DNA of 64,000 nt from Coniochaeta sp. PMI_546 (taxonomy: Eukaryota > Ascomycota > Sordariomycetes > Coniochaetales > Coniochaetaceae). The position numbers and the translations under genes are program-made. Shown here in pieces: positions 1-11,200 of this stretch (within the stretch, counting starts at the first letter, position 1; each line of letters opens with the position of its first letter). The DNA is taken from contig MU271150.1 in assembly GCA_021432605.1 (NCBI GenBank), positions 2,232,001-2,296,000 of the forward strand, in the 5' to 3' direction. Under the pieces are notes generated by a model that saw only the letters and a program-made list of their open reading frames with translations, ran no database searches and was not told where the DNA came from.

Positions 1-853
1 TCTCGTCGAGAAGGGAGCGACACGGATATACGATTATATTTTGAAGGCGCTTTTGCAATGGGAAGAGCATCTCGGCACATCCGTAGGCCTCGTCAACGAC
101 ATGCTGAAGCTGTCTGGCGAGTCTCCCTTGCAAGAACAATCCTTCAGGGCCACTGCCTCGTCGCGTCCACTATCTGTAGCCCCCGCTACAGTGACTGGCA
201 GCGGCTCTGGATCCGGGGCTGATGAACTCTCCTTGGATAGACTGTCACTTTCGTCCGACCTGCGTAGCGCTGAGCTTGGCGAGACTGGAATTGCTCAGCC
301 AATGAAGGCGGCTTTGACACTCTCCGGTCCCCAGGAGAGGTTCCGTCACCCAGCTCCAAGCGTGCACACCTGGTCAATCCTGATCAACGGCCTCATGTTC
401 CACCGCGAGGCAGACAAGGCCGAAAAGGTCATGGAGATAATGCAGGAGCACGGTGTGGAGCCAAGTATCGTCCCGTATAATACCCTCATGGCCGGCTACG
501 CGAATGCACAGAACGTACGCAAAACGGTCAAGACTCTGCAGCGGCTCGAGGCCGCCGGCTTCGAAGGCGACGACTACACGTTCAAGGCGTGGGCATATCT
601 GACCGACAAGGAGGCCGCATTGGAGCTGATGGAAGGGGTTGAGGCTGCACGGACCAAGAGGTTATTGCTGCTGCGACAGCGGGCTGACCACAACGAGAAG
701 CCGGCACCTGTGAGCGCGGAAAGGTTCAGGGCTGAGATGGAAGCGTGGGAGGGTGTTAACTCCGGTCTCGGAACGGGAGTGGAGGTTGCCTATGACGATT
801 ACGACTCTGCGCTACAAGATGTGGAAAGGCAAATTCGAGACGCTGCGCGTTGA
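1..853 (+). CDS. Pentatricopeptide-repeat (PPR) protein, C-terminal part
   Basis: The reading frame is open from base 2, so the gene starts left of the window; 283 residues are visible, ending at TGA 851-853. Two consecutive 35-residue PPR units are readable: one starts at HTWSILINGLMFHREADKAE and the next at VPYNTLMAGYANAQNVRKTV. They are followed by a third, weaker unit and an alanine/arginine-rich tail. PPR proteins bind single-stranded organellar RNA. In fungi they are nearly all mitochondrial and act in transcript stability or translation, so that role is inferred from the family. The targeting sequence would lie outside the window. A Ser-rich, low-complexity linker (about residues 50-100 of the visible part) precedes the repeats. 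The target RNA cannot be told from this fragment. Confidence 0.85.
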   Translation, partial: LVEKGATRIYDYILKALLQWEEHLGTSVGLVNDMLKLSGESPLQEQSFRATASSRPLSVAPATVTGSGSGSGADELSLDRLSLSSDLRSAELGETGIAQPMKAALTLSGPQERFRHPAPSVHTWSILINGLMFHREADKAEKVMEIMQEHGVEPSIVPYNTLMAGYANAQNVRKTVKTLQRLEAAGFEGDDYTFKAWAYLTDKEAALELMEGVEAARTKRLLLLRQRADHNEKPAPVSAERFRAEMEAWEGVNSGLGTGVEVAYDDYDSALQDVERQIRDAAR

Positions 854-1150
854 GGGCAGAGGCGTTTCGGTTTTTAAGGACATACCCAACTTATTGCGTA
901 AACTTCGTTCTCCCCTCTACCTGCGATCAGGTATCTTACATGAATTGTTATGCCTGTACTTTCCCCAACCCGTCTCGGCCGGAACCGGCTGCTGCTTCCG
1001 GGCTTACCACTATGTTGTTAGAGTTTGATATTCCACAGATGGGGACGTCAAGTCGGCTTGGATACTCAAGTTGCTTGCGAACATGCCACCAGCATATTGA
1101 GATCCACGACAAGAGTTCCGCTGTGTCTACAACCCCCCGGAGGAACCTGA

Positions 1151-1944
1151 TCATGAGATGACAAACTCCATCCTCTTCCGTCTCCGCGTCTCCTCTCTAG
1201 CTCTGCGTTGCCGCCTCCTGAAGCACCATCCCACAATCCCTAAGGCCATGATGGAGAAGACACTCGCCACGACGCCAATGCCGATGGATGCATTCCTGCT
1301 CAGACTCCCTGGCCGGGGTGTCTCTGAGGCCGATCCATCGTTTGTCTGCGGTTGTTCTGATAGTTAGCAGTAATCCTTGCCTTGCGTGTTCACTTCACTG
1401 CACACAGTGAAAGGTGACGATGACTCTAACGTCCGTGGAGTCCGTACGAGGCATGATGACTTACATCGGCAGGTGAAGAAACGGTAGGTTGCAGCGCTTG
1501 GTGAATGAGGAAAAATGGCGACCTTGCCACGACAGAGTGTATGTTCGAAGTGTTTACCTGCGCGGATCTGATTTCGACCTGGTACTGTGCCGTCGGTAGG
1601 TACGGTGCTGGGTATGGCAGTCCTTGCCACAGATATGATGTTGTATTTACAGATGCTGTGAGGGCGGTCAACTTGAGGGACGCCTTTGGAAGGGGAATGG
1701 GGGAGTTCGCACATGAGAGATTCGTCTTGACGCCAAAGGCCCCTGACTCTGTCTGGTTGATGAGAGAGATAGCGACGACGAGAGGGAACGAGTCGGCACC
1801 AAGGCCGGTATTGTCCCAGGTCAGGTTGAGAGAGCCATTTTCAATTATCCGATCGAACGACACGCCGATGAAGTCTGCTGTGCAGTGCGGGACTGAAGAT
1901 AAAAGACCGAGAAGCAATATTGTTGTGGCAAGAAGAGCCGACAT
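1151..1944 (-). CDS. Small secreted-type N-glycosylated protein with one transmembrane helix
   Basis: Two exons, 1944-1465 and 1345-1151, give 224 residues. The intron (1346-1464) has donor GTAAGT, a GCTAAC branch box and a CGCAG acceptor; the nearer TATCAG acceptor would bring an early stop. Residues 1-23 form a signal peptide (Leu-rich core, cleavage near CTA|DF). The lumenal part carries about six N-glycosylation sequons (NGS, NLT, NQT, NLS, NTT, NTS) and a beta-rich pattern like fungal Ig-like or Knh1-like wall proteins. Exon 2 encodes a hydrophobic helix (about residues 179-202, ASIGIGVVASVFSIMALGIV) followed by a very basic tail (RRRQRRAREETRRRKR). This topology suggests a plasma-membrane protein with its N-terminus outside. 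Function is unknown; a cell-wall or sensor role is only a guess. It converges on the PPR gene. Confidence 0.7.
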
Positions 1945-3033
1945 CGTGCCTATTGTCGTCGAGCCGATATCGACATGATGAGTACCTTACTCTTGAGTAT
2001 CGCCGCGGTGCAGCAGGATGACGTTGAATTAGGGGGCAGGTGGAGAGTTCAAACCAGCATTCAGGATTCTCAGTCCCCCCTATATAGGTACCATGCGGTG
2101 CTTGCAATCTGGAGCCGGCCTCCCGGGATGGTTGCATGACCAAGCCCTGTATATTAAGAAGATTGCAATCGTCTTCCTTAATGGCGGGACAATGTTTGAC
2201 CTACCTTAGGAGACGGAAATGCCAACCCAAGGGGCCACGGCACCCCGATATCAAACAATAGGTAGGGCCTGCCTCCCGGCGTCCTGTAGCTGGCCGTCTC
2301 TGGCATCCACATGGCACGCTCACTTCACAGGCACTGTTGACACAGTGGAGTGTGTGTTCTGTTATGTTCACGGTGTTCTTTCTCTCAAAATCAAAAGACC
2401 GCTGTGGTTGAAGACGATTATGGTCGTGCTTCTGATATTAGGATAAATTGAACGGCATATATTGCCTGGCCACTAAGAAGTAAGCATTCTGGCTCGACGT
2501 CTCGTTTGCCCTTCCCGATCTGGAAATGTGATATGCCCGCAGAGTGTCCATGCCGCTCAGCTTCTTTCATATTTCTGAAGGATCTAGCCCGCGCGCAAAT
2601 CCGGGGTGGCAGAGTCTAGGGGTCCATTTGTTGTGCCCAAGATGCCAGCCCACATTCGGGATATCAGCATCGAGCCTTCCTTCCCTTCATAGAATGGTCC
2701 TTGCTCACGCCATGCGTCAATGCGAACCCGTACATGAATCAAAGGTTAGTTAAACGGCGTCGTTACATCAGGTTACACAAAAGCAAGCCCAAGGCGTTGA
2801 CCACGGTAGTTCGTTACTATGGTAGAGTCCGAACTAATCCTCTCTTCCCCCACAACCCGGCCGACACCCACCACAGGAGATGCTTCAACGAGCAGGGTGC
2901 CTCTCTCTCCGCCAAAAATCAGGGTCTACACCATGTCGTTTACTGTCACGACCGGCCCTATGCGTATAAGTCCAGCCATAACCCGGTGCCCTCGTGCCAG
3001 GGGTGGGACAGGGGGGCTGAGTAAGTACCCACG

Positions 3034-3213
3034 ATGGAATGGCCGTATTCAGTAATCGAGGGAGCCAGCCGCAGCGCATTTGTCAACTGGAAGAAAAGGG
3101 GGTATTTGGGCCGCCATCTTGTCGAGTACATAATGGTCGATACTATCCCCCTTTCTGACATGGTCCCAAATTCGCTCTTGGCAGGAGACCTGCGTCGCCT
3201 TCGTCACTTGTAA
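3034..3213 (+). other. Unidentified coding-like exon candidate
   Basis: An ATG at 3034 opens a 59-codon frame whose product looks protein-like (for example GASRSAFVNWKKRGYLGRHL, then VEYIMVDTIPLSDMVPNSLL). It ends in CACTT followed by GTAAGT at 3209-3214, a consensus donor, so it could be a first exon spliced onward. I do not recognise the family. No downstream exon joins cleanly with a standard acceptor in phase. It may be one exon of an uncharacterised gene or the relic of a host gene. Confidence 0.25.
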
Positions 3214-3465
3214 GTTTGTCAAAGTTATGGATCAAGATGACGGTTCGTCGAGAAGCAAACCAAGAGATGGATTCATGAGGGGCAAGGCTACCAAGGCCAG
3301 GCAAGGGAAGAGATGGACCTGGACATGACCTGACGAGGCCGCATGGGATAGACGAGAAGGTCGCCGACACCAGAACGCAAATGTCTCGAACCCAATTTAG
3401 TCCAATGACTTCCGCCGAGTCGCTCTACAAATGGCTATCGCATCTACAGCCGGACCTCCAGCTGA

Positions 3466-3627
3466 ACACCCGGCCTACTATTCTTCTTGGTTGCTCAGCC
3501 CGAGGACTTGCGGTGCGGAGACGTCCGCGCGCTACATCTCGCCCCGTTGGCGGACCTCTGCTATCTTCCGCCGCTATTTCAGCAAAGGGTGCTTGAAGTC
3601 TCCTGGGCGATGACTCCAGCTACCTAG
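3466..3627 (+). other. Unidentified open fragment
   Basis: A frame open for 53 codons without its own start encodes a stretch with ordinary protein composition (key part AQPEDLRCGDVRALHLAPLA, then DLCYLPPLFQQRVLEVSW). The two other forward frames are also open over part of the same bases (3381-3596 and 3431-3613), which lowers confidence. No family recognised. It lies between two other coding-like pieces on the same strand. Confidence 0.2.
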
Positions 3628-3783
3628 GGCTTCAGGTAACTTAGTCGTCCTGTAGTGCAGATCTCCTCAGTCGTCCGATACTTGAACCGCTTTCCGGATG
3701 CCACAAGCCTTGGACCTCGGCCACACCTCAACGCGGATGATCAGAGACGCACATACGGATAATCTCGGTATTGGTAGCGTTAG

Positions 3784-4155
3784 ACAAGTATCCTACACCT
3801 GATTCCGCTAGGTTTCTGTGGTCAGCAACAGCGGGCTGCAGAGCAGCAGGAGCTTGTCGACAGTCTAACATGGAGTATATTCGATGCCATATATTCCGAC
3901 CCACGGGATCTCCGACTCGTTCAAATTGTCGTTGCCACCATGAGAGGGGAACAAGAATGGTCCGGCAACGCAGTACCCGTGACCCTGACGGAGTGAGTTC
4001 CCCAAGCAGCCCTCACCTTCACACTGCTTAACAGACATGCTCTACCTTTCCTCATACACTCCCTGTCGACACTGAAGCGCCATATCGGCAAAAACGTTCC
4101 CGCAGGACCTGCCGATCATGATAGCGACGAGATCGACATTCGGCACGCGATCTGA
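3784..4155 (+). other. Unidentified coding-like pair of exons with a 42-base intron
   Basis: An open frame from 3784 encodes a plausible helical segment (QQELVDSLTWSIFDAIYSDP, then RDLRLVQIVVATMRGEQEW). It runs into GTGAGT at 3993. Removing 3993-4034, which ends TGCTTAACAG with a CTTAAC branch box, keeps the frame open for another 40 codons (ALPFLIHSLSTLKRHIGKNV) to TGA 4153-4155. Continuity across a good donor, branch site and acceptor is what makes this the best of the fragments. There is no start codon in the frame, so upstream exons would be needed. I do not recognise the family. Confidence 0.3.
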
Positions 4156-5050
4156 CGCCGGATCGGACTTGGCGCCGGCCAGAAATAACGGCACAGCCTA
4201 CGCATGCCATATCTCATCATTTGATAGAGCTACTGTACAGGACGCACAGCTGCAACGCACGAATTAGCTTCCGCACAAGAGATAGTCCAACGGGACAAGG
4301 CGAATGATGGACAGTACACTTGCCATCCAAGATCCCCTTCTACACCTGAGCATCCGATAGTGCCAGTGACATCAAGTCCCTCGACATGGTCGCAACCGTC
4401 TAACCTGCGGTCCAGTAAGATCGGTACCTATCGATTCGGGGCTTTGTTTTGCACGCGTCTCTTCGACAATTTGCTGAGCCAACGCGGCCATGCTCTCAAA
4501 TCATATCGTACACGAAACCATGGATCTCACTTAGAATCAATCCGCAGCGCCACAGTGACAACATGGTCCCCAAGTACTGGACGACAAACGGGTGTACATA
4601 TTGCGAAACCCTGCAGTCGTCGACGCCTTGCCATCCATCTATTGGTCCCATAGGACTCGTAAACAGTCACTTATATGCCACGCCTGATAACAACCATGAG
4701 AAGCGAAGAGGATGATCCCCAGTATGGTAGAGATGCTAATCGCAGACGGCACTCACGCGAGCAGCTGTCCAACGCCCCTTTGACCACGTGTCTATGAGAA
4801 CCAAGGAATGAAGCATCCTTATATGCCATGGTCTAGGAAAATTGTTTCTTCCTTCTACCAACGTGACGAAAGTTTCGTATCGTTGCCAGGCAGTGATTGG
4901 ATCTTGACGGACAGATGCTTCAGAACGAACTGCGTCTGACATCACGATAACGAACTCTACCCGAGCGACAGCTTTGCTGAGGATCAGGGATTTGCAAGGC
5001 GGAGAGTGCCTCCGTTACATCATGAGCGATATTGTCTAGCAGCTTGCGCG

Positions 5051-5526
5051 ATGCAAGACTTGACATACGAAGAGGCGATGTTCCTAAGAGAGCACTGCGG
5101 CATGAAGACGCACGTGAGGGAGACGGATAACATCGTCAGGGAAGCCGCGCTATGCAGAGACGTCGGAGGAACGGGTATTGATGCGTATGTTCAGACGACT
5201 CTTGACTCCCAAGACTGGGTGAAGAAGTCAGTATCAACAACGCGAAGGAAACCAAGATACTTGGCAGGTAAAAACCGACAGAAATCCGTGGCTCCATGCG
5301 CCAAGAGCATAAGAGTACCTCGAATCCAACAATATACCACGACGCGGAACAGGCCATTCAGATCTACAGCACCAACAAGACCACCTTAGGGGTTGTTAGG
5401 TATGAAGAAGAATGGGTTGTCTGGCAGATCACTGACATTCCAGATTGCGACCGAACTATGTTTTCAGATTTTTGCCAGAGCATCCCTCTAGGCATCAGAC
5501 CCTTCCTGTGCGATTCCTTGAGATAG
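5051..5526 (+). other. Unidentified coding-like fragments in two frames
   Basis: From ATG 5051 an open frame reads MQDLTYEEAMFLREHCGMKT and continues as REAALCRDVGGTGIDAYVQT, with acidic and hydrophobic spacing typical of a folded protein. It then turns into a basic, low-quality stretch ending at 5389. A second frame, 5296-5526, gives another protein-like piece (EQAIQIYSTNKTTLGVVRYE, then EEWVVWQITDIPDC). No clean intron links the two. A decayed host gene or an unannotated spliced gene are both possible. No family recognised. Confidence 0.2.
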
Positions 5527-7483
5527 GGTATGACTACGGTAAGGGGAGGAGAAGGGAGAGCGAAGAGACGAGAGGCTTGTTGCCCAAAGCAGTCCCTCGT
5601 CTCATGGAATTGCTCATGGAATGAACCATAGGCATGCTGTCAAGTGGATCGCTGGATCACTCGAATATAAACTAGGTACTGACAGGTGCCATCTGATTAT
5701 CAAGGTTTCTCGGCTTATAGACCTTTGGATCATGATAAAGGGCAAGCCGTAAGCCCGGATTTATGGACCTATACTCCGGGACGACCAGACGTCGTTATCA
5801 TGAGCAGGAGTCCGGAGCCGAAGCCGTGGCACATTGAAGATAGGATATCAACAACACCGTGCGCATCCTAGTTCAGTCGCTCAAACGCTGTCCAGGAGAG
5901 CATTCGTGGATGATAACCGCAGTCGGAGCTGCCTCCGGTACCAATTTGTTCTAAGCGAGACAGTCGTAACGTTTTCGAATTGACTCGTAGAGTCGGACAA
6001 AATCATTGCGCCGGACCCATGGCTGGAAGCTTTCGAGACATTCCGTCAAGGAAGAGGCGAACGAGCGATGGACTGGACTAGACCACAGCAGAGACACTAG
6101 AATCAGAAAGTCAAAGCGGAAGTCCGAGTCTGCGCATTCTGAACACCCTCGCTTCGAGGGACAGTAGGGCCTGGAAAGATGAATACTGATCATGACTGAT
6201 CATGACAATTGGGATGGGTGAAGGGCAGAGGCGGACGGCAACCCCGCCGCAGGGGGCGGATGACTGGTCAAGGGCTGTTTGGACTGGAGTGAGGGGCCAT
6301 TCCAAATCAGCGATTTTACTTTTGGACGTGCAGTGGTTCGAACTTTAGCGAGCCTTTCAAGCACTTGACAGATTGTTAGCCGAGCAAGAAAGTCGCCGGA
6401 TCCCTGCCTAACGTGCGAATCTCTTGTCCGAACCCACAAGGCAAATGGTACGAGTATCGACAGGTATTCTTCTCACTGTAGTGTAGTAGAGTTCAGAGGC
6501 ATTGATTGCCATTGGGACATCTCAAGCAGATGCTGGGGTCGCGCAAGACAGCTTAGCTCCGGCATAAATCCTTCAGCTAGGCTTAGGTTAGTAGTTAATA
6601 CACTAACATTCCAATCACAAGACTCACCTACTTGGCAGCTTCGCCTTGGCTGCTTGGACAAGACATGCAAGGCGGGATTATCTTCAGCTGTGGGAGGAGA
6701 CATTGCTGGACCTTCCTGTTCAAGTTTTTGCATGTTTGGAAACCGTGAATTACCAGTAGTAATGTAACTTTTCCTAACGAGCCGTCCTCTCCGAGCCAAG
6801 AAGCAGGCAGATCCAAAAGGGCGTGGAAAAAGTCACCAGTCACCAGCCAGTGCCCGGCGTCCCCGTCCCCGAATCCTCCCGCCCATTCTGTGTGGAATTA
6901 GATAGAGGTCGTGCAGATACCCGTCAAGCCCAAAACCGTCCCTCCAGACTTCGTGCTTCCCTACCCCGTGTCATCATATAGAGCCCTGGAAAATAGAAGA
7001 AGCACAACGGAAAAAGTTCATGACTGAACCGGGATAGCACAAAAGATTGCCAGTCGCCCAATCCTGGAACCAAGAAACAAAGAGACCCCAACGCCATGGG
7101 CTGCCCGGTGACCCTTCTGGGTATCAGAGCATCCCGCAAAGCCCGTAGGGGCGACTGAAGTGAATTGCAACAGACCCAACCGTCCCTCTTCCTCCTGCGC
7201 CGTTGACAAGCCAGATCTTAACCCTGCTGCGTTCTCGCTCCAGAGGTGGGCGAGAACAAGCGCATTTCGAATAACAAGAACACCGTGGTTTTCCAACCAA
7301 ACACCGAGATTAGGAATAAGGATGTATACTGTTTTCTGGGAGGTTTGCCCTGCATAAGCCCGTCCTTGGTATCGGCCCATCTCAATTTGATGTCGTCGGT
7401 GTCCTTTCGCCCAAGTGAGGAAGAAACAAATATTAAATCCGGAAAGTCTGTCCTGAGCCGTGGGGTTCGTAACGGCGGATAGC

Positions 7484-8233
7484 TCACAATGAGAATGCGT
7501 TGGCACCACCGGTCATATCCGAGTAGACAAACAGATCCATGTCTAACCTGTCGCCGCTGGCACCTGTCATGCCGCCCATGGTCGGATCGAAGACAAGGTC
7601 GGCGCCACCGTAAGCAGCGCGAGGTGGTTCTAGTTGCTGTTCTTTGCGCTGCGATGTCTTGAGCTGGACGTACTCGGCGTGTAATGTTGCGTAAGCTTGA
7701 CTCAAGACATCGTTTCTCTGCTTAGCGTCGTTGAGCATCGTCTCGAGGTCCTTTATCCGCTGGTCCTTCCGCTCGCGATATGCCCGTTGCGATGCTCGGT
7801 TTTGAGCCCTCCGTCGCTGGAATGACTTAGCTGTTCGTACTTTGGGAGGGGGCGTTAGATCATGTACTCACCGAAAGCACGGCTGGAGGCGCGTTCTTGT
7901 ACCGATTTTCTCGCTTTCTCTTCGCGGCTGGCTTTGAGGATTTACCGGCTTGTGACTCCTCTTCCTCGTCATCTCTCTCCGGACTGGGATATACACTGGA
8001 TATATTGCTGAGATCGGGCATATAGGACATGTCGTACTTTTGTGCAGATGCGTGTTAGAGGTAAAAGTCCACGTAGAGTGCCCTGATATGTAGTGGTTCG
8101 AACTTACCGGCGAATTGACGGGACTTTGCGACTCTGATGTGTTGGAGTCCGGATGTTGGTCTGCTTCCCCGTACATGTAGTAGTGGGAATTGCTGGGTGA
8201 CGGGAAGTCGAGCAAGTTGTTGAGATCCTCCAT
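7484..8233 (-). CDS. bZIP transcription factor, short Yap/AP-1-like
   Basis: Three exons (8233-8108, 8036-7872, 7816-7484) give 207 residues. The introns are 71 and 55 bases: donor GTAAGT with CTAAC branch and AAAAG acceptor, then donor GTGAGT with CCAG acceptor. The DNA-binding basic region lies at residues 98-114, RRRAQNRASQRAYRERK, carrying the QNRAxQRAYRERK signature of fungal Yap-type factors. A leucine zipper follows (IKDLETMLNDAKQRNDVLSQ). The N-terminus is acidic and Ser/Pro-rich, as in activation regions. The cysteine-rich redox domains of full-length Yap1 are absent, so it resembles the short Yap-like class (stress or secondary-metabolism regulators) rather than Yap1 itself. The exact orthologue cannot be named from sequence alone. 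Confidence 0.85.
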
Positions 8234-11200
8234 CTTGTAACACAGCAGCTAGAACACTTTGGCAGATCACGTAATATGTCGAAGTAGGTATGTTCACTAG
8301 AGATTGGTTGACTTTGAGTCTCTGGGCAAGTGGACGAGATGGCTGTAATTTGTTGTCGGACTACGGGATTGTGCAAGAAGTAGAGACGATGCGGAAATAG
8401 AAACTGATGCTCGAGAGGAGTCGGGTCAGCTTGAGTATTATACCTAAGCTCGTGACAGGGCCGCACGAGGTAAGGGTCGAGGACGAGGCCAGACGGCACG
8501 AACAAGCGTTCTTAAAAAGGTACTTGTTGACTAGGTATGTTGGTTCCACCATTCTCGTACTCAGTAGCGACAAGTTTGAGGCCCCGAACGATATACATTC
8601 AGATGGGCGCAACGCCGTGGCTATTCCGGCCGCTGGACATGGCCCTGCATGTATCTCCGCAGCAGATCAGACAGGGGGGCTGGCTTAGCTGGTCGAGGTA
8701 CAGCAGTTGTAACCGACAGGGGACTTGGGTTTTGGGGTTGTGGGTGATGATGGTGGTGTGGATGGCCGAAAGGTTATGGTGTGGATGGCTCGACAAGCCG
8801 CACATACATGTACACTTGTACACCACTCTCAAGCAGACAGGGTACCTTCATTTCACATGTGCTCAATATGCAAGCGTCCAACTAAGAGGTAGGCAGATAC
8901 CCTTCCTTCTCCGCCCTTTCTTCCGCCCTTTCGAGAAGAGTTGCGCATCGCGTTCTGTGACTTACTGAGAAATCGACCGTGACCGGATGGACAGCGGAAT
9001 CAGCACTTGCAGCTGTCTGTTGCATCATCCTCCGAACGGAGCCGTCCGGCGGCGATCTCCTAACGAGCGACATCATCATCCACTCGACCGTCCCGACGCA
9101 AAGGCGAGCGAGTTAGTCACGAAACATTAATCAAGGAAGCAAACAACAAGGCGCCATTTCGAGCACAGGGAGGAGTCGGAAGAGCTCGACCGTCGGCGTC
9201 TGCTGTGAGCACCCTGGACCGTGCCCAGCCCGAGTGTCCGGTGCTGAACCGTGCTCCCACGGTGGATTCTCGGTGGCGCGGGATGGCGGGATGAGCGGCT
9301 TGGTACGCTGCTCGCGTTGCGCCTTAAAGGGCTGACCGGTGCTCAAACCAACTTACCATGACGTCAGTTGCGAACCACTGACCTGAGCCATATTCCATCT
9401 CTAAAGCTTGTCTTCGGTTGCGAAGGAAAAAGCCCCGTAATGGCATCTATTGCGTCCTTTCAGCAACTTTGTCCAGTGTGTCCCAGACATTCGATGTTTA
9501 AGTAATCACGGCGAGAGCGAAGCTAGGCCGATCAAGAATTTGGAAAGTTGGGTGAATACTGTGTGTGGTATGTAATTGCTGAGCAAAGCAACCGCGGCCG
9601 GCAGCCAATGTGATTTGATAAACCAGGTAAGTTACCTACCCTCTCTTACGAAGCGGTTCCAAGGTTCGCTGTGCGTCAAAACGGCCCCGTACTGTCCAAA
9701 ACGTCCCCTAAGGGGGATTTCAGGTTCCATTCCACTGTGCTCTCCACGGCTGCATGGCTGAGTCGAAACCTTAACATGCAGTCTGAACATGTTATTGGAC
9801 AGGATATCAGCACCTGAGCTGTGAAAATATGTGACCTTTCCGGAAGTTATACTATGGTAAGTAAGGTAGGGTTGAAATGGCCAACATCGGAGTTTACTCC
9901 CAAGTCTCGCCAGCGAAGGTAGGGTAGGTAGCTAAGGTAGCTTCCATGTTACTGATGGTGGAAGTGAACACTGGGAGCCGCTCCATTTGCCCTACGCGCG
10001 TAAATGGTCCGAATGGTTTGCTGATAGGATGCCAAGGGAGGGAATCATATACCTCCAGTCGATAGCCCGGCTCAGTAAATATGGAAGTGCATGCATTCCA
10101 GAATCAGGCTGCAATGCATCTAGCTCACTCGTATGTACTCGGATATCCAAGATGGTCGCAAGTGTACATGTATCCAACGGCAACTAGACTCTGCGGGAAG
10201 TTGATAACTCGCCATCAGAAGGGCGCTAGGCGATAAGTGACACTGGAGCCGCCGACTTTCAGATAATTACCCCATTGGAAGAAACATCGCTTACATGTTC
10301 CTAGGACGGATATTCCATCCATGCGAGCACATTCGATACACTGGTAGAACTGGGATGTGAGGATTGGCCATGGGCTTGGGCAGAATGCCGTGCTGGTGCG
10401 GGATCGTCGGAGATCTGTGATCAAGACCCGTTTCTCGCCCAAGAGCCAGCGCCAGCCGCATGCTGGCGACATTCCTAAGTTACGGTAGAATTATGTGGCT
10501 TCTGAGGCTTCGTGAACAATTGTTTGCGCAGTCACGATCAGCCCGTCACTGCTGCGTGTTTGGGCTGCACGCCGTATCTGTACGTAGCTGCTTAGCGCGG
10601 GGCTTGTCTCTGGTCCCTACAGGTAGTACCTTAGGTACAGGTAACTGCTCATCTTGTTGTTATAAGCTGTATGGGACTTGTGTCGAACGTTACCAAGGCC
10701 ACACTGCTCTGCCCACGTTCAAATAGGCTAGCCAGATCTACTTTCCTGAGTCACAATGCTACTCCCGACCCTTGATCAGGGTGATGAACTCGGCATATTT
10801 TGCCCTGCTAACAGTGCTTTTGCGTCAGCAATGCGGTTTGTGTTTCATCGATGAAGCCGGGTACGAGACTTTTGCTCGATTGGCGGGCCCCGGCAAAGCC
10901 ACCAACACTTTACTAGCTGCATATCCGCCAACCATAGCTTCGAGCCAAAACTGTGCGAGCCATGCGAATGATTTGTTGGCGGCGGTATTGCGGTTGAACC
11001 AGCCGGAAGACGGCTGGGCTAGTATTTTCAAGCGTTTCGCGTGTTTGTGGACCACCAAACATTGCCGACGTTATTCTACTTCTCTACCTTTACCACCTTA
11101 GACCTGTAGCGCCGTGATTGATTAGATAAAGATCTACCACCCAGGTCTCCGAAATGGGTGCTCAACAGTTGTGTGTCCTGGAATCTTGACCTTCATCTCT

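Larger units (their letters stand above)
1945..7483. other. Long gene-poor interval with scattered coding-like fragments
   Basis: No complete gene could be assembled across these 5.5 kb. The left 200 bases are the promoter side of the glycoprotein gene. The right end is the 3' side of the bZIP gene. Between them are several open stretches on the + strand with protein-like composition (listed separately), separated by stops and frame changes. Short reading frames on both strands from 6200 to 7500 show no family signature and overlap each other. Base composition is like the rest of the window, so this is not RIP-mutated DNA. Confidence 0.5.
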
